Source of the DNA: an uncultured Bacteroidales bacterium
GTDB lineage: Bacteria; Bacteroidota; Bacteroidia; Bacteroidales; Muribaculaceae
Assembly (NCBI GenBank): GCA_900542185.1
Contig: UQMZ01000031.1
Location: 1-44,869, forward strand
Direction of reading: 5' to 3'
Length of the DNA stretch: 44,869 bases
The notes beneath the pieces are model-generated. The model searched no databases, had not been told where the DNA came from, and saw only the letters and a list, made by a program, of their open reading frames with translations. Both the position numbers and the translations under genes were made by a program. Shown in pieces: positions 17,730-26,871 of the stretch. Each line of letters opens with the position of its first letter. The stretch's first letter is position 1.

Positions 17730-20306
17730 ATGCAAGGAGATGACAAGATAATCCCGATTAATATAGAATCGGAGATGAAGGAAGCCTACATCGACTATTC
17801 GATGTCGGTCATTGTGTCGCGAGCATTACCCGATGTGAGAGACGGCTTCAAACCGGTGCACCGTCGTGTTTTGTTCGGCATGAACGAACTGCACAACACC
17901 TTTGCCGGAGACACTAAGAAATCCGCTCGTGTGGTAGGAGAAGTGATGGGTAAGTATCACCCTCACGGCGACTCCTCGATATATCTGACAATGGTGCGCC
18001 TCGCCCAGGAATGGTCGCTGCGTTACCCGCTTGTGTTTGGTCAGGGTAACTTCGGATCAATCGACGGAGACTCGCCTGCAGCCATGCGTTACACGGAGGT
18101 GAAGCTGGCGCGTATGGGTGAGGAAATGCTTCGTGATCTGGACAAGGAAACGGTCGATTTCGTCCCCAACTTCGACAATACGTTGCTTGAACCCGCCGTG
18201 CTGCCCACCAGAATTCCTAACCTGCTGGTGAATGGTGCTTCGGGTATCGCCGTGGGTATGGCCACAAATATGCCGCCCCACAACCTGACAGAGTCGTTGA
18301 ATGCATCCATAGCGCTGATAGACAATCCCGACATAGATCTTGACGGATTGATGGAATATGTCAAGGCTCCGGATTTCCCGACGGGCGGTGAGATATACGG
18401 CCTGCAGGGTGTTCGCGATGCCTACGAGACAGGACGAGGCCGTATAGTGATACGCGCCAAGGCTGAAATAGAGACGCACGACAATCACGATTCCATCGTT
18501 ATATCCGAGATTCCCTACGGAGTAATCAAGTCGGAACTTGTAAAGAGTATCGCGGAACTCGCCGATGAAAAGAAGATAGACGGAATAGCCGACGTGACGG
18601 ATACCTCGGCGCGTGGCAAAATCAATATCGTGATCGATGTAAAGCGCGAGGCCAACGCCAAAGTGGTTCTCAATAAACTGTTCAAGATGACGGCGTTGCA
18701 GTCATCGTTCAGCGTGAATAATGTGGCGTTGGTCAACGGACGTCCCAAGTCTCTGAGCCTGAAGGAAATCCTTGAAGCATTCGTCGATCATCGCCGCGAA
18801 GTGGTGTTGCGCCGTACACGCCATGATCTGGCAGAAGCCGAGAAGGAGGCTCATCTGACCAAAGGCCTGATAATTGCCTGCGACAATATCGACGAGGTGA
18901 TACACATCATCCGCAGTTCCGCCACTCCGGAGGAAGCCAAGCAGCGTCTGTGCGACCGCTTTGAACTTGATATGGCACAGGCCGACAAAATCGTCGAGAT
19001 GCGCTTGCGTCAGCTCACGGGCCTGGAGATGGACAAACTCCAGGAGAAGTATCAGAGCCTGTTGGCCGCCATCGCCCGTTATCAGGAGATACTGAACAGC
19101 GAACAGGTGCTTCGCGAGGTAATCAAAGGCGAGTTGGTGGATATCCGCGACCGTTACGGCGACGAAAGACGCACTACTGTGAATCCGTTCAGCGGGGACT
19201 TCAATTCCGAGGACTTCTTCCCCGATGACCCCATGATCATCACAATCTCGCATTTAGGTTATATTAAGAGGACTCCCCTTTCCGAATTCCGCGCCCAGCA
19301 TCGTGGCGGTGTCGGAGCCAAGGGCAGCTCTACACGCGACGAGGATTTCATAGAATATATATATCCCGCCACCAACCACAACCATATACTGTTCTTCACA
19401 CAGAAGGGCCGTTGCTACTGGCTGAAAGTGTATGAGATTCCCGAGGGAGCCAAGAATTCAAAGGGCCGTGCCATTCAGAATCTGCTGCAGCTTGAACCCG
19501 ACGACCATGTAAACGCATTCATCCGCACCAAGGGTCTGCTTGATCCGGCATACAACACGACACATAATCTTGTGTTCGCCACCAAGAAGGGTATCATCAA
19601 GAAGACATCGCTTGCATCATACTCGCATCCGCGTGCAATCGGCGTTACAGCCATTCTGCTGCGTGATGACGACGAGGTGATAGGCGTACGCCTTACGGAC
19701 GGCAAGTCGCAGATAGTGCTGGCCAACAAGAACGGCCGTGCCATCCGCTTCCCGGAGGAGACGGTGCGTACCATGGGACGTGTCAGCACCGGTGTGCGCG
19801 GTATGACCCTCGACGATGATAACGACGAGGTAATCGGCATGATCACGCTGACCGGCAAGGAAGGTGAGACCATTATGGTTGTATCCGAAAACGGTTATGG
19901 AAAACGTTCCGACATCGAGGACTACCGAATCACCAACCGTGGCGGTAAAGGCGTGCGTACGCTTATGATTACGGATAAGACCGGCAAGCTGATTGCGATA
20001 AAGAACGTGACCGACGACAACGACCTGATGATCATAAATCAGAGCGGCGTCGCGCTGCGTCTGCCCGTGAAGTCCATCCGCGTGATGGGCCGTGCTACAC
20101 AAGGCGTGAAACTGATTGACCTCGGCAAGCGCGGCGATACCATCGCTTCGGTATGCAAGGTGCAGTCGGATCCTGACGAGGAGCCTGCCGATGAAGAAGC
20201 TGGAAGCAACGACATTGTAGCTGAAGGACCCGTTGAGGAAGCTCCGGTAAATGATGTTGATTCCGATCAGGATCAGCCGTCGGAAGAACAAAATGTGGGG
20301 GAATAA
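17730..20306 (+). CDS. gyrA: DNA gyrase subunit A
   Basis: An 858-residue type IIA topoisomerase subunit. The breakage-reunion domain has the catalytic Tyr121 (AAMRYTEVKL) and the quinolone-resistance region KYHPHGDSSIYLTMVRLAQ. The position equivalent to E. coli Ser83 is Ser, and Asp87 is replaced by Leu, a hydrophobic residue as in other Bacteroidota. The C-terminal beta-pinwheel begins after FRAQHRGGVGAKG, a divergent GyrA box (QHRGGVG). The last 50 residues are a strongly acidic tail, which in other gyrases modulates DNA wrapping. It would supercoil DNA with GyrB, not in this window. The downstream gene for a secreted TPR protein is on the same strand after 171 bp. Confidence 0.97.
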   Translation: MQGDDKIIPINIESEMKEAYIDYSMSVIVSRALPDVRDGFKPVHRRVLFGMNELHNTFAGDTKKSARVVGEVMGKYHPHGDSSIYLTMVRLAQEWSLRYPLVFGQGNFGSIDGDSPAAMRYTEVKLARMGEEMLRDLDKETVDFVPNFDNTLLEPAVLPTRIPNLLVNGASGIAVGMATNMPPHNLTESLNASIALIDNPDIDLDGLMEYVKAPDFPTGGEIYGLQGVRDAYETGRGRIVIRAKAEIETHDNHDSIVISEIPYGVIKSELVKSIAELADEKKIDGIADVTDTSARGKINIVIDVKREANAKVVLNKLFKMTALQSSFSVNNVALVNGRPKSLSLKEILEAFVDHRREVVLRRTRHDLAEAEKEAHLTKGLIIACDNIDEVIHIIRSSATPEEAKQRLCDRFELDMAQADKIVEMRLRQLTGLEMDKLQEKYQSLLAAIARYQEILNSEQVLREVIKGELVDIRDRYGDERRTTVNPFSGDFNSEDFFPDDPMIITISHLGYIKRTPLSEFRAQHRGGVGAKGSSTRDEDFIEYIYPATNHNHILFFTQKGRCYWLKVYEIPEGAKNSKGRAIQNLLQLEPDDHVNAFIRTKGLLDPAYNTTHNLVFATKKGIIKKTSLASYSHPRAIGVTAILLRDDDEVIGVRLTDGKSQIVLANKNGRAIRFPEETVRTMGRVSTGVRGMTLDDDNDEVIGMITLTGKEGETIMVVSENGYGKRSDIEDYRITNRGGKGVRTLMITDKTGKLIAIKNVTDDNDLMIINQSGVALRLPVKSIRVMGRATQGVKLIDLGKRGDTIASVCKVQSDPDEEPADEEAGSNDIVAEGPVEEAPVNDVDSDQDQPSEEQNVGE

Positions 20307-20371
20307 CAACAATAAACGCATAACCGCGTTATTGCAGTTAAACTTCCGGATATAGTATGTATCATATATAG

Positions 20372-20407
20372 AAAGACACATACCGTATAAAAGACACATA
20401 CTGTAGA
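20372..20407 (+). repeat. Two 18-bp tandem repeat units upstream of the TPR gene
   Basis: AAAGACACATACCGTATA is followed immediately by AAAGACACATACTGTAGA (15 of 18 identical). They lie 70-105 bp before the gene at 20478 and could be a regulator site or a simple duplication. Confidence 0.5.
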
Positions 20408-20477
20408 AATAGGAAACCAATATTAATTATGCATCCGGCCACGAATGCCCGGGGTCGGATGCTAAACAGAACATAAC

Positions 20478-21692
20478 ATGAAAAAAATTCTCACGCTGAT
20501 GCTGTGCGTCGGAGCCGCAGGCACGATGATGGCCCAGAAGGCAGTGGTTGACCAGGCAGCCAAGCTGTCGGGCAAAGCCGACAAGATTGCTGAATCGCGC
20601 AGTCTGATTGATCAGGCAAGCAAGAATCCCGAGACTGCTAACGATGCCCGTACCTATTATGTCGGAGGTAAGAACGAGTATGAGGTTTATGACCAGGCCC
20701 GCACCAAACAGATGATCAATCCTCAGGACAAGGACGTCAAGCCGATTGAGATGGGCAAGCAGCTGTTGAACGGATACAAGATGTTCCAGAAAGCCCTTCC
20801 CCTTGATTCCGTGCCTGATGCCAAAGGAAAGGTAAAGCCCAAGTATTCGAAGGATATGATAAGCCGTATCAACGGCCACTTCAACGATTACTTCAACAGT
20901 GCCATTGCATTCTATAACGAAAAGATGTACTATCCCGAGGCATACGAATCGTTCATGCTGTACGGCGATCTGCCCAAGAGCGTACATGCAGACAAGCTGA
21001 TGAAGGCCACCGCCGATTCCGTGATCAATACGGCATACTTCAACGCCGGTATAGCTGCTTACGCCGGCAATGCACTTCCCGAGGCTGCACTGGCATTCAA
21101 GAAAGCTCGTCAGAACAATTACGACAATGCCCAGAATTATGTTTACGAGATTGCTTGCTGGCAGTATATGGCTCAGAATGATTCCACAAAAGCCGACGAG
21201 GCTCAGAAGCAGATCGAGGATATCGCACTGGACGGATATAAGAAGTTCGGAACCTCTCAAATGCTGTTCATCAACAATCTGGTGAATTCCTGGATGAACG
21301 AGAACAAGACAGACAAAGTCCTGGCACTTCTGAACGATGAAATCGGCAAGAATCCTGAAAACGGTGCACTCTATGGCCTGCGTGGCTTCGTTTATGACCG
21401 CAACGGCAAGGACGAGGAATCTGTAGCAGATTATCGCAAAGCCGCAGGCTTCGCTGACACAGACTTCGAGACTCTGAAGAACGCAAGCAAGAAGATATTC
21501 CGTACCGGTACTACGAAATGGAATGCCATCGAAGGTGCCGCTCCAGATGCCCGTCAGGACGTGAAGGCAAATTATTTTGAGGCTGCAAAGGCCATCGCCG
21601 AACGTGCCAAGTCCATGAACCCCGACGACAGCGACGTGAACTACGTGTTGGAGAACATCAACTACGCTCTCGATACATATTTCAACAAGTAA
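20478..21692 (+). CDS. Exported tetratricopeptide-repeat protein
   Basis: A 404-residue protein with a signal peptide (MKKILTLMLCVGAAGTMMAQ, cleavage probably after MAQ), so periplasmic or outer-membrane associated. The mature part is helical with TPR-like pairs, e.g. YFNSAIAFYNEKMYYPEAYESF, ALPEAALAFKKARQ and GALYGLRGFVYDRNGKDEESVADYRKAA (split here for brevity; residues about 135-345). No catalytic motif is visible. A TPR protein next to gyrA is familiar from other Bacteroidales but I know of no established role. It is followed by a terminator, and probably has its own promoter, since gyrA ends 171 bp earlier. Confidence 0.85.
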   Translation: MKKILTLMLCVGAAGTMMAQKAVVDQAAKLSGKADKIAESRSLIDQASKNPETANDARTYYVGGKNEYEVYDQARTKQMINPQDKDVKPIEMGKQLLNGYKMFQKALPLDSVPDAKGKVKPKYSKDMISRINGHFNDYFNSAIAFYNEKMYYPEAYESFMLYGDLPKSVHADKLMKATADSVINTAYFNAGIAAYAGNALPEAALAFKKARQNNYDNAQNYVYEIACWQYMAQNDSTKADEAQKQIEDIALDGYKKFGTSQMLFINNLVNSWMNENKTDKVLALLNDEIGKNPENGALYGLRGFVYDRNGKDEESVADYRKAAGFADTDFETLKNASKKIFRTGTTKWNAIEGAAPDARQDVKANYFEAAKAIAERAKSMNPDDSDVNYVLENINYALDTYFNK

Positions 21693-21740
21693 TGTGAATT
21701 AAACCGCATTCCGTTTATTAACGGCGGAATACAGATATAC

Positions 21741-21768
21741 CTCCGTTTCACCTTTGCGTGAAGCGGAG
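21741..21768 (+). terminator. Terminator after the exported TPR gene
   Basis: CTCCGTTTCAC (21741-21751) pairs with GTGAAGCGGAG (21758-21768), with one mismatch in 11, followed by TTGTTTTG. Confidence 0.75.
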
Positions 21769-21822
21769 TTGTTTTGTACTATACTGTCTTGAAATGTGTT
21801 CCGAAAAATATTAATTTCACAC

Positions 21823-21853
21823 TTTGCTAATCGGACTCTTATTATTAACTTTG
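21823..21853 (+). promoter_or_regulatory. Promoter of dnaE
   Basis: TTTG (21823-21826), 19 bp, TAACTTTG (21846-21853). The leader before the ATG at 21869 is only about 11 nt. Confidence 0.85.
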
Positions 21854-21868
21854 TAAAAAAATAGCATA

Positions 21869-24800
21869 ATGTCTTTTACTCATCTTCACGTACACACCCA
21901 GTATAGTCTTCTTGACGGAAAGGCTACGATACCCGAGCTTGTGGACAAGGCAATTTCCACAGGTATGAAGGGAATAGCCATAACCGATCACGGCAATATG
22001 TTCGGAATCAAGGAATTCTGGAACTATGTGGATAAGGTGAACTCCAAGCGTGAGGAGGGCGACAAGTTCAAGCCCATCATAGGCTGCGAGATGTATGTGG
22101 CCCGCAACAAAATGACGGAGAAGAAAGACAAGAGCGACAACGGCTATCACCTTATAGTTCTGGCCAAGAACCTGAAAGGTTATCACAATCTTGTGAAGCT
22201 TGTAAGCCGTGCATGGACCGAAGGCTACTATTACAAACCAAGAACGGACCGCGAGGATCTCGAGGCTCATAAGGAGGGCCTGATAGTGTGTTCGGCATGT
22301 CTTGGAGGCGAGGTGCCCCAGTTCATAATGCACGATGAACTTGAAAAGGCCGAGGAGCGTGTGTTGTGGTACAAAAGCGTGTTCGGAGATGACTACTATC
22401 TTGAGCTGCAGCGTCACCAGACATTCAAGGAAAATGCCAACCGCGAGGTTTACACCGAGCAGTGCAAGGTCAATGATGTCTTGTTGCAGCTGGCTGGGAA
22501 ACATGGCATAAAGGTGATATGCACCAACGACGTGCACTTCACCAACGAGGAGGACGCCGAGGCGCACGACCGTCTGATATGCGTGTCGATGCAGAAGACC
22601 TTTTCAGAACCTCGACTGCACTATACCAAGCAGGAATGGCTCAAGACTCCGGAACAGATGCAGGAGATATTCAAGGATGTTCCGGAAGCCCTGACCAATA
22701 CGGAGGAGATTCTGAATAAAGTGGAGTTCTACTCCATCAACCATGCTCCCATCATGCCCTTCTTCGACATCCCGAAGGAATTCGGTACGGAGGAGGAATA
22801 CCGTGCGCGCCTCACGGAAAAGGATCTGTTCGATGAATTCACTCAGGATGAGAACGGCAATGTGGTTCTGACTCCCGAAGAAGCGCAGAAAAAGATAGAC
22901 AGACTTGGCGGCTATGACAAACTGTACCGCATCAAGTTTGAGGCCGATTACCTTGCGAAGCTTACGATGGACGGCGCCAAGGAGCGCTATGGCGACCCTG
23001 TGCCCGAAGATGTAGCCGAACGGTTGAAGTTCGAGCTGTATATAATGAAGACCATGGGTTTTCCGGGCTACTTCCTTATCGTGCAGGATTTCATTAATAC
23101 CGGCCGAAAGAAGTTAGGCGTCAGCATCGGTCCGGGCCGTGGATCGGCCGCAGGATCGGCCGCCGCCTACTGTCTCGGTATCACACAGATAGACCCTATC
23201 AAATATGATTTGCTGTTTGAGCGTTTCCTGAACCCGGACCGTATATCATTGCCTGATATTGATGTGGACTTCGATGACGACGGACGTTACGAGGTGCTGA
23301 AATATGTGACGGAGAAATATGGTGCCGAAAAGGTGGCCCATATCATCACTTTCGGTACCATGGCGGCCAAGATGGCCATAAAGGACGTGGCCAAAGTGCT
23401 TGAGGTGCCGTTGCCGGAAGCGAACCGTCTGGCACGTCTTGTACCCGACCGTCTTCCGGACGTAGACGGCAAGTCGCCGAAAATCAATCTGAAGAACTGT
23501 CTGAAATACAGCAAGGAATTCGCCGCCGAGCAGAGCAATCCTGACGAGCGCGTGCGTGAGACATTGAAATATGCCGAACAGCTTGAAGGCAACGTGCGCA
23601 ACACCGGTATCCATGCCTGCGGTGTGATTATATGCCGCGATGATATCACTGATTGGGTACCCGTGTCGATGGCTACCGATGCCGACGGCTCCAAAGTGGT
23701 GTCAACCCAGTATGAAGGTTCCATCATCGAGGATACGGGTCTTATCAAGATGGACTTCCTTGGCCTGAAGACGCTCTCGATAATCAAGGAAGCCCAGTAC
23801 AACATCAAGATGCGTCATGGCCACGAGATAGACATAGACCACATCCCACTTGACGATCCCAAGACATTCGAACTGTACTGCAAAGGCGCCACTACGTCAA
23901 CGTTCCAGTTCGAGTCCGCAGGTATGCAGAACTCGTTGCGCAGCCTTCAGCCGTCTAAGTTTGAGGACCTCATAGCCATGAACGCATTGTATCGTCCGGG
24001 ACCTATGGACTATATACCTACGTTCATCAAGCGTAAGCATGGAGAGGAGCCTATCGAGTACGATATCCCCTGCATGAAGCAGTATCTTGAGGAGACGTAC
24101 GGCGTGACCGTATATCAGGAGCAGGTGATGTTGCTGTCGCGTCTGTTGGCCAACTTTACCCGAGGCGAATCGGATATGCTTCGTAAGGCTATGGGTAAGA
24201 AGCAGATCGACAAGATGCAGAAGCTCAAGAAGAAATTCATGGAGCAAGGCCAGGGCAACGGATACGAGGAGAAGACCCTGAACAAGATATGGGAGGACTG
24301 GGAGAAGTTCGCATCATACGCGTTCAACAAGAGTCATGCAACGTGTTATACGTGGGTGGCATATCAGACAGCATATCTCAAGGCCCACTACCCCGCCGAA
24401 TACATGGCCGGCGTCCTGAGCCGCAACCTTACGGCGAGCGACAAGATGACCAAGGTGATGGAGGAATGCCGTCGCATGGGTCTGAAAGTCCTCGGACCGG
24501 ACATCAACGAGTCCATCGAGAAGTTCGGTGTCAACTCCGGCGGTGATATCCGTTTCGGACTTGCGGCGGTGAAGGGAGTTGGTCTGAATGCCGTTAAGGC
24601 TATTATAGACGAACGTAACGCCAACGGTCCGTACAAGGATATCTATGACTTCGTGGAGCGAGTGAACCTGTCGGCCTGCAACCGTGGCGCCATCGAGAAC
24701 TTGGCGATGGCCGGTGCGTTCGACAGCTTCGGACAGCGGCGCGAGGCTTACGTGCAGCAAGTATTCGATTCATCGTTTACCGATTGTCTGGTGAAATACG

Positions 24801-25552
24801 GGCAGTCGGTGCAGAATGATAAGAATTCCCTGCAGCTGAGTCTGTTCGGCGAACTGGAGCCGATAGAGACCAACAGACCGCCGTTCCCCGAAGTTGAGCC
24901 ATGGACTCAGCTGGCGTTGTTGAACAAGGAGAAGGAGCTTGTTACGCGTTATCTGTCGGCGCATCCTCTGGATCCGTATGCCATGGAGATAAAGTACGGA
25001 TGCACATGCACCTGCGATGAATTCCAGCAACGTGAGGAAGTGCCGGGTAACGTGACGATAGCCGGACTGGTGACAAAGGTGTCGACCAAGGTGTCACGCA
25101 CCGGTAAGGAGTTTTCGATTGTAGAGATAGAGGACTTCAGCGGCAAGGCCGAGATTAGGCTGTTCGGTCGGAATCATGTCAACTTCCGGGATAAGTTTCA
25201 CGAAGGAGAGGCCATATTCATAGCCTTGTCATATACTCCCAGCCGGTATCAACCAGACCGGACCGACATGAATATCGTTAAGATAGAGCCTTTGGAGAGT
25301 ATCAAGGGAAAGATAGCCAATTCACTTACAATTTTCTTGGATGTGGATTACAACAACGAGGAACTGTTCAAGAAAATCAACGAGCGCACCGGCAACAAAC
25401 GTAGTGGCGAGCTTTACCTGGAACTGATAGACCGAAAGACCCGGCAGAGTGTGAAGATACATTCGCGCAGGCGTTACGACATCGACATCGACATGATTGA
25501 ACTGCTGGAAGCCAATGGCGTTAGGTTCAAGGTGTCTACGATGGAATCATAA
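21869..25552 (+). CDS. dnaE: DNA polymerase III alpha subunit
   Basis: A 1227-residue C-family replicative polymerase. The N-terminal PHP domain starts FTHLHVHTQYSLLDG and has AITDHGNMFG. The palm active site PDIDVDFDDDGR supplies Asp463 and Asp465. GPGRGSAAGSAAAYCLGI and the fingers/beta-binding region follow, with NKSHATCYTWVAYQTAYLKAHYP in the middle-C-terminal part (quoted only in part), a beta-clamp-binding-like QLSLFGE at about 988-994, and an OB-fold (VTIAGLVTKVSTKVSRTG) near the end. Length is normal for Bacteroidota DnaE. A trxA gene follows after 28 bp without a terminator, so the two are probably cotranscribed. Confidence 0.97.
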   Translation: MSFTHLHVHTQYSLLDGKATIPELVDKAISTGMKGIAITDHGNMFGIKEFWNYVDKVNSKREEGDKFKPIIGCEMYVARNKMTEKKDKSDNGYHLIVLAKNLKGYHNLVKLVSRAWTEGYYYKPRTDREDLEAHKEGLIVCSACLGGEVPQFIMHDELEKAEERVLWYKSVFGDDYYLELQRHQTFKENANREVYTEQCKVNDVLLQLAGKHGIKVICTNDVHFTNEEDAEAHDRLICVSMQKTFSEPRLHYTKQEWLKTPEQMQEIFKDVPEALTNTEEILNKVEFYSINHAPIMPFFDIPKEFGTEEEYRARLTEKDLFDEFTQDENGNVVLTPEEAQKKIDRLGGYDKLYRIKFEADYLAKLTMDGAKERYGDPVPEDVAERLKFELYIMKTMGFPGYFLIVQDFINTGRKKLGVSIGPGRGSAAGSAAAYCLGITQIDPIKYDLLFERFLNPDRISLPDIDVDFDDDGRYEVLKYVTEKYGAEKVAHIITFGTMAAKMAIKDVAKVLEVPLPEANRLARLVPDRLPDVDGKSPKINLKNCLKYSKEFAAEQSNPDERVRETLKYAEQLEGNVRNTGIHACGVIICRDDITDWVPVSMATDADGSKVVSTQYEGSIIEDTGLIKMDFLGLKTLSIIKEAQYNIKMRHGHEIDIDHIPLDDPKTFELYCKGATTSTFQFESAGMQNSLRSLQPSKFEDLIAMNALYRPGPMDYIPTFIKRKHGEEPIEYDIPCMKQYLEETYGVTVYQEQVMLLSRLLANFTRGESDMLRKAMGKKQIDKMQKLKKKFMEQGQGNGYEEKTLNKIWEDWEKFASYAFNKSHATCYTWVAYQTAYLKAHYPAEYMAGVLSRNLTASDKMTKVMEECRRMGLKVLGPDINESIEKFGVNSGGDIRFGLAAVKGVGLNAVKAIIDERNANGPYKDIYDFVERVNLSACNRGAIENLAMAGAFDSFGQRREAYVQQVFDSSFTDCLVKYGQSVQNDKNSLQLSLFGELEPIETNRPPFPEVEPWTQLALLNKEKELVTRYLSAHPLDPYAMEIKYGCTCTCDEFQQREEVPGNVTIAGLVTKVSTKVSRTGKEFSIVEIEDFSGKAEIRLFGRNHVNFRDKFHEGEAIFIALSYTPSRYQPDRTDMNIVKIEPLESIKGKIANSLTIFLDVDYNNEELFKKINERTGNKRSGELYLELIDRKTRQSVKIHSRRRYDIDIDMIELLEANGVRFKVSTMES

Positions 25553-25580
25553 AGAATACAATTAACCAAAATTATAAACA

Positions 25581-25895
25581 ATGGCAAAGAAATTTACAGA
25601 CGAGACGGCCCGTGAGGCCATCAACTCGGGTAAGGTGGTTGTGATAGACTTCTGGGCCACCTGGTGCGGACCCTGCATCAAGTTGGGACCTATAGTAGAG
25701 GAACTGGCAGAGAAGTATGCAGACAAGGCCGAGATCGGCAAGCTGAACATCGACGAGGAGTCGGACATCACCATGGAGTATCGCGTGCGCAACATTCCCA
25801 CCGTCCTTTTCTTCAAGGATGGAGAACTGAAGGACCGTAGCGTAGGTCTGGTCAAGCTCGCCGACCTTGAGGAGAAACTTCTCCCCCTGCTCTGA
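25581..25895 (+). CDS. trxA: Thioredoxin
   Basis: A 104-residue cytoplasmic thioredoxin with the redox-active WCGPC (Cys29, Cys32) in VIDFWATWCGPCIKLGP, the cis-proline loop RNIPTV, and the final FFKDGELKDRSVGL strand-turn-helix. It reduces protein disulfides and feeds reductases such as ribonucleotide reductase. No signal peptide. Its position just after dnaE suggests cotranscription with replication, which is a plausible link to nucleotide reduction but only inference. A bidirectional terminator follows. Confidence 0.96.
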   Translation: MAKKFTDETAREAINSGKVVVIDFWATWCGPCIKLGPIVEELAEKYADKAEIGKLNIDEESDITMEYRVRNIPTVLFFKDGELKDRSVGLVKLADLEEKLLPLL

Positions 25896-25917
25896 TTATA
25901 AGATAAATACGTAATAA

Positions 25918-25952
25918 CAAAGCGTGCCGAGATTGAGTCCCGGCACGCTTTG
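25918..25952. terminator. Bidirectional terminator between trxA and the HAD gene
   Basis: CAAAGCGTGCCG (25918-25929) and its exact complement (25941-25952) form a 12-bp GC-rich stem with an 11-nt loop between convergent genes. Confidence 0.88.
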
Positions 25953-25974
25953 TATTTGCGTTGTTCCCTATTAT

Positions 25975-26598
25975 TCAATCGAGTTGAGACAGTTTGGTTT
26001 CCAGCTCAGGGAGCCAGTCTTTGTCGGCATCAACCCACAGTGTGTTAATGCCGAGACAGGCGGCGGCTTCGATGTTGCGTTTGCTGTCGTCAACAAACAG
26101 GACTTCATCAGGCTTTACCCTTTCGGCTTCAAGTATCTTGTTGAAGAAATCGGCCGATGGCTTGCATACTCCCATCCGGTAGCTGCAATACAGATGGTCC
26201 AGATAATGACCGATGCCATGTCCGTCGCCGCTGAATTCAGTGCTTTCGGTGAAATCCATCATGAACGGATTGGTGTTGCTGGCAAGGCAGGTGCGGTATC
26301 CGGGCCGCAGCTTGCTGATTCTGTTGAGTCGATCCAGCGAGATTTCCTTCACATATCCTAACCAGGCATGGCGTGCTTCTTCTTTCGACACGGGATGTCC
26401 TACCATTTCACTGAGTCTGCTTACGAATTCCTCACCCCCTATGGCTCCACTCTCCAGGTCAAGGAATATTCCCCGTTGTTCATACGCATCAAGATAGCGT
26501 TCCGAATCGACACCCAATGCCTCGAAACGACGTTTAGCCTGATTCGTGTCAATCTCAAACAGCACGCCCCCCATATCAAACAATATTGTCTTTATCAT
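25975..26598 (-). CDS. HAD-family phosphatase (subfamily IA, YihX-like)
   Basis: A 207-residue haloacid-dehalogenase-type hydrolase starting at ATG 26598 (MIKTILFDMGGVL). The longer frame to 26622 needs a TTG codon. Motif I is FDMGGVL (Asp nucleophile, with Gly where many members have the second Asp, as in YihX-type proteins), motif II is LASNTN, motif III is the Lys of MGVCKPS, and motif IV is LFVDDSKRNIEAA. The cap is a helical bundle between motifs I and II. YihX-like enzymes dephosphorylate sugar phosphates such as glucose 1-phosphate. The substrate here is not determined. It is divergent from the MATE gene with 273 bp between. Confidence 0.88.
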   Translation of the reverse strand: MIKTILFDMGGVLFEIDTNQAKRRFEALGVDSERYLDAYEQRGIFLDLESGAIGGEEFVSRLSEMVGHPVSKEEARHAWLGYVKEISLDRLNRISKLRPGYRTCLASNTNPFMMDFTESTEFSGDGHGIGHYLDHLYCSYRMGVCKPSADFFNKILEAERVKPDEVLFVDDSKRNIEAAACLGINTLWVDADKDWLPELETKLSQLD

Positions 26599-26617
26599 CT
26601 TACTTGCGTTATAATTG

Positions 26618-26640
26618 TTCAACGTTAATTATTCAACGTT
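26618..26640. repeat. Duplicated TTCAACGTT motif in the HAD-MATE divergent region
   Basis: TTCAACGTT occurs at 26618-26626 and 26632-26640, 14 bp apart, each containing the palindrome AACGTT. It lies just upstream of the HAD gene start and could be an operator. The rest of 26599-26871 shows nothing I can name. Confidence 0.35.
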
Positions 26641-26871
26641 TATTCCGGTACGAAATTACGAATCACTTGATCGAATCTAAATATTTCACCAACCATACAT
26701 CCGGGCAGAGAACGGTTGTGTGGCATCTTACTATACATTTATCGGATTAACTTATGAAATTGTCTTTTTGTTCAGGTTTCATGGATTGCAGACATAATTT
26801 AAGGGGATTCCGATACGTTTCTGAAATGGTATTAGGATGAAAAGCTGAGAAGCGGTATATAGGATAAAGAT

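Noticed and set aside
17930..18010. Leucine at the GyrA position equivalent to E. coli Asp87 as a quinolone-resistance mutation
   Set aside because: Hydrophobic residues occupy this position in Bacteroidota GyrA generally, and the Ser83 equivalent is intact, so it is a lineage feature and not acquired resistance.
20317..20335. ATAAC-CGC-GTTAT hairpin after gyrA as a terminator
   Set aside because: Only a 5-bp stem without a U-run; too weak to call.
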